From: Betaproteobacteria bacterium
GTDB taxonomy: Bacteria; Pseudomonadota; Gammaproteobacteria; Burkholderiales; Usitatibacteraceae
Assembly (NCBI GenBank): GCA_016720925.1
Contig: JADKJR010000029.1
Span: forward strand, 1-30,136
Direction: 5' to 3'
Length of the DNA stretch: 30,136 bases
Part shown: one piece after another, positions 19,419-26,763 of the stretch
Position numbering within the stretch: position 1 is the stretch's first letter
Layout: the number at the start of each line of letters is the position of its first letter
Notes under the pieces: generated by a model
The model's database searches: none
What the model was told of the DNA's origin: nothing
The model's input: the letters and a program-made list of their open reading frames with translations, nothing else
Translations under genes and position numbers: made by a program

Positions 19419-20570
19419 CTATCTGGATGCGCGCTTGCGTTTGGGGCTGTTGGTGGCGGCGATGGGATTGCGGGCCTTCATTTCGCTACCGCTATTGAGA
19501 AATTCCGCGCGCAGGTCAACGGTCTGGCGCACACCGACATCGTCATAGTGCTGGTCAAGCCATTGTTTGGCGGCCTCGCGTCCGCGATCGCGCAAGGCGG
19601 TCAAAAATCCCCACTCGGTGCAAAGCTTGCTCGCCGACGACAAGTCGGCCAGCACGTTGTCCGCCCGCAACGAGTGGATCAGCACGTATTTCATCTGATC
19701 ACGATATTCGTCTTTCAGCCAGCCTTCGTCGAGCAATTTCTGGACAAAGGCGATGGCACGAAACTCCTTGATGAGCGACGAATTGAAGCTGATCTCGTTC
19801 ACCCGGTCGTCGATTTCATGTGGCGTCGTCGGTGTGCTGTCGCGCACGATCGGGTTGATATGCACGATCAGCACGTCCCGCGTATCGGTTTCGTAAAACA
19901 GCGGGAACAGCGCGGGGTTGCCCATGTATCCGCCGTCCCAATAACTGTGACCGTCAATCTCGACCGCCTGATAAAGAAACGGCAGGCAGGCCGACGCCAT
20001 CACCGCGTCCGCCGTGATTTCCTTCGTGCCGAATATTCTGACGTTACCGGTCTGCACGTTGGTGGCGGAGAGAAAGAGCTTGGTTTTCGTGCACGTGTTC
20101 AGCTCCGCAAAATCCACCTGTTCATTCAGGAGATCGCGCAGCGGATTGAAATTCGACGGATTGAGCTGATAAGGGGAAAAGGTATTGGTCATGGCTTTGA
20201 ATATCTGGAACAACACGCCGTTGTCGTTGTTCCAGTCCCCCATGTGTCGCTCCCACGGCCATGCCCTTACGACAGAATACTTTTGGCCCGCCACGGAGAC
20301 AGCTTTCCAGAAATTTTCCAGCGCGGTGCGCGCGCCGGGCCCGTCACCGATATGCAATCCATAGGCGAGAACGACCGCATTCATGGATCCTGCGCTGGTG
20401 CCGGAAATGCCATCAAAAATCAGGCGCCCGTCCTCCAGCAGGTAATCCAGCACGCCCCAGGCAAACGCACCGTGCGCGCCGCCGCCTTGCAGGGCGAGGT
20501 TGATGGTCTTGGTTGTGGCGGTGGCGGCGGCGGGCTTGCGTGCGCGGGGGGCAGGTGATTTGCGGGGCAT
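19419..20570 (-). CDS. Patatin-like phospholipase
   Basis: Lipid acyl hydrolase of 383 residues. The oxyanion-hole GGGAHGAF is at 29-36, the nucleophile elbow GTSAGS has Ser59, and the catalytic Asp is D212 in YWDGGYMG. All are intact, so it should be active on membrane lipids or esters. The first 20 residues are basic, Pro/Ala-rich and not a typical signal peptide. I start at MPRKSPAP because the longer frame overlaps the end of the upstream gene and matches nothing. It is 37 bases upstream of the TVP38 fusion. It may supply or remodel lipid acceptors for the pathway (inference), or simply be a neighbour. Confidence 0.92.
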   Translation of the reverse strand: MPRKSPAPRARKPAAATATTKTINLALQGGGAHGAFAWGVLDYLLEDGRLIFDGISGTSAGSMNAVVLAYGLHIGDGPGARTALENFWKAVSVAGQKYSVVRAWPWERHMGDWNNDNGVLFQIFKAMTNTFSPYQLNPSNFNPLRDLLNEQVDFAELNTCTKTKLFLSATNVQTGNVRIFGTKEITADAVMASACLPFLYQAVEIDGHSYWDGGYMGNPALFPLFYETDTRDVLIVHINPIVRDSTPTTPHEIDDRVNEISFNSSLIKEFRAIAFVQKLLDEGWLKDEYRDQMKYVLIHSLRADNVLADLSSASKLCTEWGFLTALRDRGREAAKQWLDQHYDDVGVRQTVDLRAEFLNSGSEMKARNPIAATNSPKRKRASR

Positions 20571-20671
20571 GCCAGCGTCCTGATGGGAAAATGAGTGAGT
20601 TCGAACGGTATACCCGGCGAGTGACAACGGCAAGCGTTTATCGACTCGCCGGGCGATTTGCGGCAAGCGCC

Positions 20672-21631
20672 CTATGCACAAACGGAGGGGGCACGAATCA
20701 GACCAAGAGCGTTTGCTGCGGCGTAGGCCGGGCCGTGCGTGATGCGATGGAAATACGAGTGATGCGCGGGCGAACCTTCAGGCCAGTTGGCGAGAAACGC
20801 CTGCTGGAATGTGGCTGCATCGTAATGCACAGGAATCGCATCGATATGAACGCCGCCGATCATGCCGCCGTATTGCACAAGCCCATCGCTTGCAGGATGC
20901 ACCGACAGCCGTGAAATGAGGCCATATTGAGTATGCGAAAAATTCGGCATGCCGGCTGCGCCATTGTTGATGACGAAGTGTGGACGATCGTCCTGCACAA
21001 AACGCCGGAAGGTCGGCAGGCAGGTGTGGCTGGACGCGAAGCCGGCCAGGTTCGCGCTTTCGCAAACTTGATGCAGCCAATCCACGTTCCGTTGTTCATG
21101 CAAGGCATCGTGGGCGAATCGCCAACCGGCAAGTGACTCGACGTCGCCGTGAACAATACCGATGCGCTGTCCGCCCACTTCGGCGACGGCCGTCATCGGC
21201 AGCGCCGATACGGCGCTCGCCAGTGCCGGAAACGCTTTCGCCGTGCGGCGCAATGTGCGCATGATCTGGTTTGAACGCTCGACATCCGCATCATCGACAT
21301 AATCCGGATACGCGCACCCGCAGCCCGCGTCGTCGGCATCGGGCGCAAGCTCGGTTTCTACGTTGCCGCGCAAGGCGACATGTTTCAGTACTTCGCCATT
21401 GATGATTTCAAACGATGCCGCATCGATATTGAACCAGTTGAAGTCGCCATTGAAAATCAGCGTCGGCCGTATCGGTTCGGCGGCGGCAAGTTGCAGAATC
21501 GCATGCAGGGCCAGTACGTTGCCGTAGAGTCCGCCGATGACGTAGATCGTTTCAGCATGAACGTCCGCGGCCCGCACAAAGGACGAGGGGGCGTAGCGAT
21601 AGTGGAGCGGGCAGGCGCGGCCGGGGGTCAT
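20672..21631 (-). CDS. Calcineurin-like metallophosphoesterase with degenerate metal motifs
   Basis: A 319-residue protein with the outline of a metallophosphoesterase. IYVIGGLYGNVLAL stands where active enzymes have 'i..isDiHGn..aL', so the Asp and His ligands read Gly and Tyr. IFNGDFNWF keeps the GD motif, ALRGNVETEL keeps Asn but has Val for the His of GNHE, and IGIVHGD keeps the later His. An added AGCGCAYPDYVDD segment carries two cysteines. Changed ligands argue against ordinary phosphatase chemistry, though I believe this form recurs beside arsS, so a modified role is possible. It lies about 110 bases after arsS and 100 before the patatin gene. Confidence 0.8.
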   Translation of the reverse strand: MTPGRACPLHYRYAPSSFVRAADVHAETIYVIGGLYGNVLALHAILQLAAAEPIRPTLIFNGDFNWFNIDAASFEIINGEVLKHVALRGNVETELAPDADDAGCGCAYPDYVDDADVERSNQIMRTLRRTAKAFPALASAVSALPMTAVAEVGGQRIGIVHGDVESLAGWRFAHDALHEQRNVDWLHQVCESANLAGFASSHTCLPTFRRFVQDDRPHFVINNGAAGMPNFSHTQYGLISRLSVHPASDGLVQYGGMIGGVHIDAIPVHYDAATFQQAFLANWPEGSPAHHSYFHRITHGPAYAAANALGLIRAPSVCA

Positions 21632-21677
21632 TGAGCGGCTTGCATGACGAAGTTTTTTGGCGAACAGGCTGCAAACT

Positions 21678-21733
21678 CAAGCACTGGCGCGGCGTTCAAG
21701 GCATAAATGGCTGTAACCCGCCGCCAGTGCTAG
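21678..21733. repeat. Local hairpin repeat, copy C
   Basis: Perfect 10-base arms AGCACTGGCG (21680-21689) and CGCCAGTGCT (21722-21731) with the centre GGCATAAATGGC. It begins within ten bases of the arsS stop codon, so it is well placed to act as a terminator or a 3'-end protector of the arsS message. Confidence 0.78.
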
Positions 21734-21739
21734 GGTTTG

Positions 21740-22741
21740 CTATTCCGCCGCCGCAAGCGCGCGCTCGACATTGCCGTCCGCATCCAGTGCGCCGCCGCAG
21801 GACGAACCCTGCCCCGCCGTGCAGCCATAGCAATGGTCCTTCACCACAATCGGGTTGCCGAGCAGATCTGTCCCCATCAAATCGCGCAGATGCGTTTTCA
21901 GGCGCCCCGCATGTTGCAGCGGCAGGCCGAGCATCTGATTGAAATCGCAGTCGTACACATAGCCAAGATAGTCGACCGACAGCAGCGAACGGCACATCAC
22001 GCTGTCGAGGTTATGCGACTGGAACGACGCCACCAGCAAATCCATGTAGGGTTCGAACTGCCCCTTGGAAATCAGCGTCGAGCCAAAGCGCTGGATCGGC
22101 ATGTTGGTGATGGTGAACAGGTGATTGAAGACGATGCCGAAATTCTCATGGAGCAGGCGATGGTAATCGGCTTCAAGCGCTTCCTGCGCGGGCGGCAGCT
22201 TTGGCCCCTGCGGGTTGTACACCAGATTCAAAACAAGGCCGCTGCCAGGCTTGCCATAGCCCAGCGCATTGAGTTTCTTCAGGCCGGCAATCGATTTGTC
22301 GAACACGCCCTCGCCGCGCTGCTTGTCAACGTTTTCCTGCGAGTAGCACGGCAGCGAGGCACTTACCTCAACCTGTTGCGCGGCCAGGAATCCCGCCAAG
22401 TCTTCAAAGCCGGGTTCTTCAAGGATAGTGAGGTTGCAGCGGTCAATCACGCGCACATCCATCGCGCGCGCCGCGCACACCAGTTCGCGAAAATGGGGAT
22501 TCAGTTCGGGCGCGCCGCCGGTCAGGTCCAGCGTACCGATTCGTGCGGCGCGCATGTAGGCGATGACTTCACCGACCGTTTCATACGACATCATTTCCTT
22601 GCGGTCCGGACTCGCGTTGACGTGGCAGTGAAAACACGCCTGGTTGCACTTGTAGCCGAGATTGACCTGCAGCGTCTCCAGCGTCTTGCGACGAAGGTGC
22701 GGAAAGCCGCGCGATTTCATCAGGTGGAGAGTTTGGTTCAT
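21740..22741 (-). CDS. arsS: ArsS family radical SAM/Cys-rich protein (arsenosugar biosynthesis type)
   Basis: A 333-residue radical SAM enzyme. The iron-sulfur motif CNQACFHC places C32, C36 and C39 after LQVNLGYKC, and LDLTGGAPELN holds the SAM-binding 'GGE'-like site as GGA. The C-terminal Cys-rich segment CYGCTAGQGSSCGG and the earlier YDCDF fit the auxiliary cluster region. ArsS homologues in cyanobacteria act with ArsM to attach a deoxyadenosyl group to dimethylarsenic, giving arsenosugar precursors. I start at MNQTLHLMKSRG because family members begin near there. TGGAAAA lies upstream. It is the first gene of the nine-gene minus-strand cluster, downstream of transketolase. ArsM is not in the window. 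Confidence 0.92.
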   Translation of the reverse strand: MNQTLHLMKSRGFPHLRRKTLETLQVNLGYKCNQACFHCHVNASPDRKEMMSYETVGEVIAYMRAARIGTLDLTGGAPELNPHFRELVCAARAMDVRVIDRCNLTILEEPGFEDLAGFLAAQQVEVSASLPCYSQENVDKQRGEGVFDKSIAGLKKLNALGYGKPGSGLVLNLVYNPQGPKLPPAQEALEADYHRLLHENFGIVFNHLFTITNMPIQRFGSTLISKGQFEPYMDLLVASFQSHNLDSVMCRSLLSVDYLGYVYDCDFNQMLGLPLQHAGRLKTHLRDLMGTDLLGNPIVVKDHCYGCTAGQGSSCGGALDADGNVERALAAAE

Positions 22742-22794
22742 GAGAATTTTCCAGGAAGGATTGACATCGATGATAGAGGATACAAATTCCTGCG

Positions 22795-22818
22795 TCGAAT
22801 CCGGAAAACCGGATTCGA
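22795..22818. other. Perfect 10-base palindrome upstream of arsS
   Basis: TCGAATCCGG (22795-22804) and CCGGATTCGA (22809-22818) are exact inverse complements around AAAA. It lies 54 to 77 bases before the arsS start and about 50 after the transketolase stop. It could be the tkt terminator, although no U tract follows, or an operator for arsS, whose candidate -10 (TATCCT on the minus strand) lies just downstream. Confidence 0.5.
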
Positions 22819-22870
22819 CCATCACTTGCCCGCAATAAGTCGCGACGCCTGGGCGGAACTTACAGCTTGC

Positions 22871-24874
22871 CTAGAGCGCCTTTACCGCGGCAACCAGCGC
22901 GTCAACCGTAATCCCGAAGTGTTTGTACAACACCCCCGCCGGCGCGGATTCGCCAAACGTATCGATGCCGATCACCGCGCCCTCCAGCCCCACATATTTG
23001 TGCCAGTAATCCGTCACGCCTGCTTCGATCGCCACGCGCGGGGCGCCCTTCGGCAGCACATCGCCTTTGTACGTCGCATCCTGCCGGTCGAAAACAAAGG
23101 TTGACGGCATCGACACCACGCGCACGTGAATCCCTTCACTCGCCAATACTTTCTGCGCCTCGACGGCGAGCGATACCTCGGTACCGGTGGCAATCAGCAC
23201 GGCTTTCAGTGCACCCGCTTCCTTCGCCAGCACATAGCCGCCACGCGCGACATTGGCAAGCGTTGCGGCATCGCGCGTCTGGAAAGGCGAATTCTGCCGC
23301 GAGAAAATCAGCGCGGCCGGGCCGTCCTTGCGAGCCAGTGCATGGCGCCACGCATGGGCCGCTTCGACGGTATCGCAGGGACGCCACAAGTCCATGTTCG
23401 GGATCAGGCGCAGCGACGCGACCTGCTCGACCGACTGATGCGTCGGGCCATCTTCGCCGAGGCCGATCGAATCGTGGGTGAACACGGAAATATTTCTCAG
23501 CTTCATCAGCGCTGCCATGCGCAGCGCATTGCGCGAGTAATCACTGAAGGTGAGGAAGGTGCCGGTATACGGAATGAGGCCGCCGTGCAGCGCAATGCCG
23601 TTGGCGATCGCCGTCATGCCGAATTCACGCACGCCGTAATTGATGTAGTTGCCGCCGGAAATCGGCGAGAGCGCCACGGTGCCGCTCCAGTTGGTGAGAT
23701 TGGAACCGGTCAGATCGGCCGAGCCGCCGATGAGCTCAGGCAGGGCCGGCGCAAATCCTTCGATGGCGATTTGCGATGCCTTGCGCGTGGCGACGGTTTC
23801 CGCCTTGTCGTTCAGCTTCGCCACCAGCGCGTTCGCGGTATCCGCAAAACCCGTGGGCAATTCGCCGGCCATGCGGCGTTTGAATTCCGCTGCCAGTTCG
23901 GGAAACTGTTTTTCGTAAGCGGCAAAGGTCGCTCCCCATTGCGCGTTCAGGCCGGCGCCTTTGTGCGTGCAATCCCACGCATCGTAAATCGCTTGCGGAA
24001 TCTCAAATGGTGCGTGCGTCCAGCCGATCGCCTGCCGTGTCGCGGTAACTTCCTTGTCGCCCAACGCGGCGCCGTGAACTTTGTCGGTGCCCGCCATGTT
24101 CGGCGAACCTTTGCCGATCACCGTCTTGCAGCAAATCAGGGTTGGCTTGCCAGTCACCGATTTCGCTTCCTTGATGGCGGCATCGACTTCGTCGGCGTTG
24201 TGTCCATTTACATTCGGGATCACATGCCAGCCATACGCGGCGAAACGCATTGGCGTGTTGTCGCGGAACCAGCCTTCGACCTTGCCGTCGATGGATATGC
24301 CGTTGTCGTCATAGAAGGCAATCAGTTTGCCCAGTCCGAGCGTACCCGCCAGCGAGCACACCTCGTGGGAAATTCCTTCCATCAGGCAGCCATCGCCCAG
24401 GAACACGTAGGTGTGATGATCGACGAGGGGCAATCCTTTGCGGTTAAACGTGTTGGCCAATTCCCGTTCGGCGATTGCCATGCCCACCGCATTCGCGAGC
24501 CCCTGCCCGAGCGGCCCGGTAGTGGTTTCGACGCCCGGCGTCACGCCCACTTCCGGATGTCCCGGCGTTCTGGAATGCAATTGACGGAAGTTCTTGAGTT
24601 CCTGCATCGGCAGGTCATAGCCCGTCAGATGCAGCAGCGCATAGAGCAGCATCGAACCATGGCCGTTGGACAGGACAAAACGGTCACGATCGGCCCAGTG
24701 CGGATTCTTCGGGTTGTGTTTCAGGTGGCTGCGCCACAGCACTTCAGCGATATCCGCCATGCCCATCGGCGCACCGGGGTGGCCGGAGTTGGCTTTCTGG
24801 ACGGCGTCCATGGCGAGGGCCCGGATGGCGTTGGCGAGTTCGGTGCGGCTAATCGTGGAAGCGGAGGAGGTCAT
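22871..24874 (-). CDS. tkt: Transketolase
   Basis: Thiamine-diphosphate enzyme of the pentose phosphate and Calvin cycles that moves two-carbon ketol units. The protein has 667 residues, the usual length. Seen: ANAIRALAMDAVQKANSGHPGAPMGMA at the start, the TPP-binding GDGCLMEG followed by DDNGIS, GANLTNWS-type domain-2 entry (GSADLTGSNLTNWSG), the NYGVREFGM region, and THDSIGLGEDGPTHQ with the conserved His-Asp. I start at 24874 (MTSSASTIS) because the upstream codons are Pro-rich and would run into the promoter region. It runs divergently from speD and is upstream of arsS on the same strand after a 129-base gap. Confidence 0.97.
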   Translation of the reverse strand: MTSSASTISRTELANAIRALAMDAVQKANSGHPGAPMGMADIAEVLWRSHLKHNPKNPHWADRDRFVLSNGHGSMLLYALLHLTGYDLPMQELKNFRQLHSRTPGHPEVGVTPGVETTTGPLGQGLANAVGMAIAERELANTFNRKGLPLVDHHTYVFLGDGCLMEGISHEVCSLAGTLGLGKLIAFYDDNGISIDGKVEGWFRDNTPMRFAAYGWHVIPNVNGHNADEVDAAIKEAKSVTGKPTLICCKTVIGKGSPNMAGTDKVHGAALGDKEVTATRQAIGWTHAPFEIPQAIYDAWDCTHKGAGLNAQWGATFAAYEKQFPELAAEFKRRMAGELPTGFADTANALVAKLNDKAETVATRKASQIAIEGFAPALPELIGGSADLTGSNLTNWSGTVALSPISGGNYINYGVREFGMTAIANGIALHGGLIPYTGTFLTFSDYSRNALRMAALMKLRNISVFTHDSIGLGEDGPTHQSVEQVASLRLIPNMDLWRPCDTVEAAHAWRHALARKDGPAALIFSRQNSPFQTRDAATLANVARGGYVLAKEAGALKAVLIATGTEVSLAVEAQKVLASEGIHVRVVSMPSTFVFDRQDATYKGDVLPKGAPRVAIEAGVTDYWHKYVGLEGAVIGIDTFGESAPAGVLYKHFGITVDALVAAVKAL

Positions 24875-24934
24875 GGGCGGAAGGGGAAGTGGAGGAGGAA
24901 TCGGGAGAAAGGAGACACGATGAAGGGAATGGCA

Positions 24935-24942
24935 ATTATAAT
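24935..24942. promoter_or_regulatory. Bidirectional -10-like element between tkt and speD
   Basis: The 135-base gap between the divergent starts has ATTATAAT at 24935-24942, which reads TATAAT on both strands (plus 24937-24942, minus 24935-24940). The -35 hexamers at 17 bases are weak on both sides. It is a plausible shared promoter core for tkt and the speD operon, and transcription in one direction may hinder the other. Confidence 0.45.
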
Positions 24943-25009
24943 TTAGGCACTCGCCCCGTCGTGCCTTTTCGCGGGGAAAAACCAACAAAATTGCTCTGGG
25001 AGCCGCGCC

Positions 25010-25447
25010 ATGAAAGGCCTGCATATCGTCGCGGACCTCTACCATTGTCCGCCCAGCGATTTCCTGATTTCCGCCAAGGCGTTACGCGCGCTTTGTCTTG
25101 AAGCCTGTGAAGCCGCCGGGCTGACGGTGCTGGGTGAACATTTCTATCAATTCGACGGATTGAACAGCCCGTTGAATCCCGTACAGGATGGCGGTGCAAC
25201 CGGCGCGGTGGTGCTGGCCGAATCGCACCTTGCGGTTCATACCTGGCCTGAACGCAGCGAAGTGTCGCTGGATGTCTATGTTTGCAATGTCACGGCCGAT
25301 AACAGCCTGAAAGCCGAAAAGCTCTATCAACTGATGATCGAAGCATTGAAGCCGGCCGATATCGTGGTTGAGCGCATCTGGCGCGGGAAAGAGCTGCCGG
25401 TCGTGGCAATGGCCGCGATGACACCCATTGCCGCCATCGCCGCCTGA
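25010..25447 (+). CDS. speD: S-adenosylmethionine decarboxylase proenzyme, bacterial SpeH-type
   Basis: Makes decarboxylated AdoMet, the aminopropyl donor for polyamine synthesis. The 145-residue small form self-cleaves at the Glu-Ser of LAESHLAVHTWPE; Ser72 becomes the pyruvoyl group, and His77 lies in the expected place. Shine-Dalgarno GGGAG is 7 bases before the ATG. The C-terminal residues after ERIWRGKEL (PVVAMAAMTPIAAIAA) are an Ala-rich tail beyond the usual end. The gene is followed by speE after 5 bases, so these two are one transcription unit with the three genes beyond. Confidence 0.95.
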   Translation: MKGLHIVADLYHCPPSDFLISAKALRALCLEACEAAGLTVLGEHFYQFDGLNSPLNPVQDGGATGAVVLAESHLAVHTWPERSEVSLDVYVCNVTADNSLKAEKLYQLMIEALKPADIVVERIWRGKELPVVAMAAMTPIAAIAA

Positions 25448-25452
25448 TTCAC

Positions 25453-26292
25453 ATGCGACTGGATGAAAACCTCAATGCCGGTGCCGGGGTTTACTTCGAC
25501 GGTACGCTGATCGAATCGCTACAGACGCCGTATCAACTAATCGAGATATTCGATACTCCCGCGCTCGGCAAGCTGATGCGTATCGATGGCGCAAATATGA
25601 CCAGCGAGCGCGATGAGTTCTTTTATCACGAGAACCTCGTGCATCCGGCCGCAATTGCCCATCCCGCGCCGAAGCAGGTGTTGATAATCGGCGGCGGCGA
25701 CGGTGGGTCGATCGAAGAAATTCTCAAGCACCCGAGCGTGGAGAAGGTCGTGCTCGCCGAACTGGATGCCGGCGTGATCGAGATTGCGCGGAAGCATTTT
25801 CATGGCGTGCATCACGGCGCGCTGGACGATTCGCGCGTGGAGATCCGCATTGGCGATGGCATGGCGTATGTTCGCGATTCGGCGGCGCGATGGGATCTCA
25901 TTTACCTCGACCTCACGGACCCGATCGGGCCTGCTAAAGCGCTGTACACGCAAAACTTCTACACCGATTGCCGGCGCGCGCTGAACAAAGGCGGCGCGCT
26001 GGTGCTGCACGTCGGCTCGCCGTTTGCGCACGCCGACCGCGTCGCGGGCAGCCTTGCCGATCTGCGCGCTTTGTTCACCGTCGTCACGCCGTATTTCGTG
26101 CACATTCCGGTATACGGCGCAGTGTGGGGCTTTGCGGTGGCATCGGATTCGCTCGACTTGCGTTCGCTCAATGCCGAACAAGTCGATTGGCGACTTACCG
26201 ATCGAAATATTGGGCGACGCCAGTTCTATAACGGCGCGATGCATCAAGCCATGCTCGCATTGCCGGAATACATTCGCCAATCCATCCGCTAA
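25453..26292 (+). CDS. speE: Spermidine synthase (polyamine aminopropyltransferase)
   Basis: Transfers an aminopropyl group from decarboxylated AdoMet to a diamine. The 279-residue length fits. VLIIGGGDGGS is the AdoMet site, AELDAGVIE carries the acidic ribose ligand, and YLDLTDPIGPAKALYT has the catalytic Asp and the DP loop. The usual 'DG..Q..e.DEf.YHE' block reads DGANMTSERDEFFYHE, with the Gln lost, so the acceptor diamine may differ from putrescine (inference). It starts 5 bases after speD. Downstream genes belong to a glutathionylspermidine-synthase-like module, so the product is probably used there as well as for general polyamine supply. Confidence 0.95.
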   Translation: MRLDENLNAGAGVYFDGTLIESLQTPYQLIEIFDTPALGKLMRIDGANMTSERDEFFYHENLVHPAAIAHPAPKQVLIIGGGDGGSIEEILKHPSVEKVVLAELDAGVIEIARKHFHGVHHGALDDSRVEIRIGDGMAYVRDSAARWDLIYLDLTDPIGPAKALYTQNFYTDCRRALNKGGALVLHVGSPFAHADRVAGSLADLRALFTVVTPYFVHIPVYGAVWGFAVASDSLDLRSLNAEQVDWRLTDRNIGRRQFYNGAMHQAMLALPEYIRQSIR

Positions 26293-26336
26293 CCTTCAGC
26301 TAATATAGCGTTTTCCCGCATTTCGAAAGCCCGGAA

Positions 26337-26678
26337 ATGTTGAAGCGCATCCGAAAATCCAGTGGCCATGTCACGCTCGTGCTGATTGGCGCCGCCGCAC
26401 TCACGGCGGGACTCGCCGGTTGTTCCAAGGAGGAAGTTCGCCGCGATGTCTATGCGAGCAAGGCGGATTGCCTGGCCGACTGGGGCAATACGCCGAAGGA
26501 CTGCGAGCCCGCCTACGACCGTCCCACGGGCAATGGCGCGACCACACACTACTACGGGCGGCCCTACACCCACAGCGGCGGCGGATCATCTTCGTCTTCG
26601 CGTTCCAGCAGGACCATCGGCAGTTCCACCGTGAGCCGTGGCGGCTTTGGCAGCAGCGGCCATTCGGCATCGGGTTAG
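26337..26678 (+). CDS. DUF1190/YgiB-like lipoprotein
   Basis: A 113-residue lipoprotein precursor. A basic N-terminus, a hydrophobic segment (VTLVLIGAAALTAGLA) and the lipobox LAGC give a lipidated Cys29. The mature part has KADCLADWGNTPKDCEPAYD, like the C-x(n)-C region of E. coli YgiB/YjfM (DUF1190), then a low-complexity Ser/Gly/Arg tail (SSSSSRSSRTIGSSTVSRGG). In E. coli a DUF1190 gene also sits next to a YgiC/YjfC ATP-grasp gene. I infer that this lipoprotein serves the same complex and that its tail could be the modified target; both are unproven. Confidence 0.8.
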   Translation: MLKRIRKSSGHVTLVLIGAAALTAGLAGCSKEEVRRDVYASKADCLADWGNTPKDCEPAYDRPTGNGATTHYYGRPYTHSGGGSSSSSRSSRTIGSSTVSRGGFGSSGHSASG

Positions 26679-26763
26679 CCGTGTGCATTCTTCGGCTTGA
26701 TCGCCCCGGCGCAAGCGCGTTCGCGGCATTTTGTTTTTTTCCGCGTGACGCGATGGAGCACGC

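Noticed and set aside
21737..23104. 455-codon plus-strand frame antisense to arsS and the tkt end
   Set aside because: Covers two real genes in the wrong direction, is rich in His/Arg as expected for a shadow, and has no ribosome site.
23126..24946. 606-codon plus-strand frame antisense to transketolase
   Set aside because: It mirrors a fully conserved transketolase on the other strand; long antisense frames are usual in GC-rich coding DNA. No family motif in its product.
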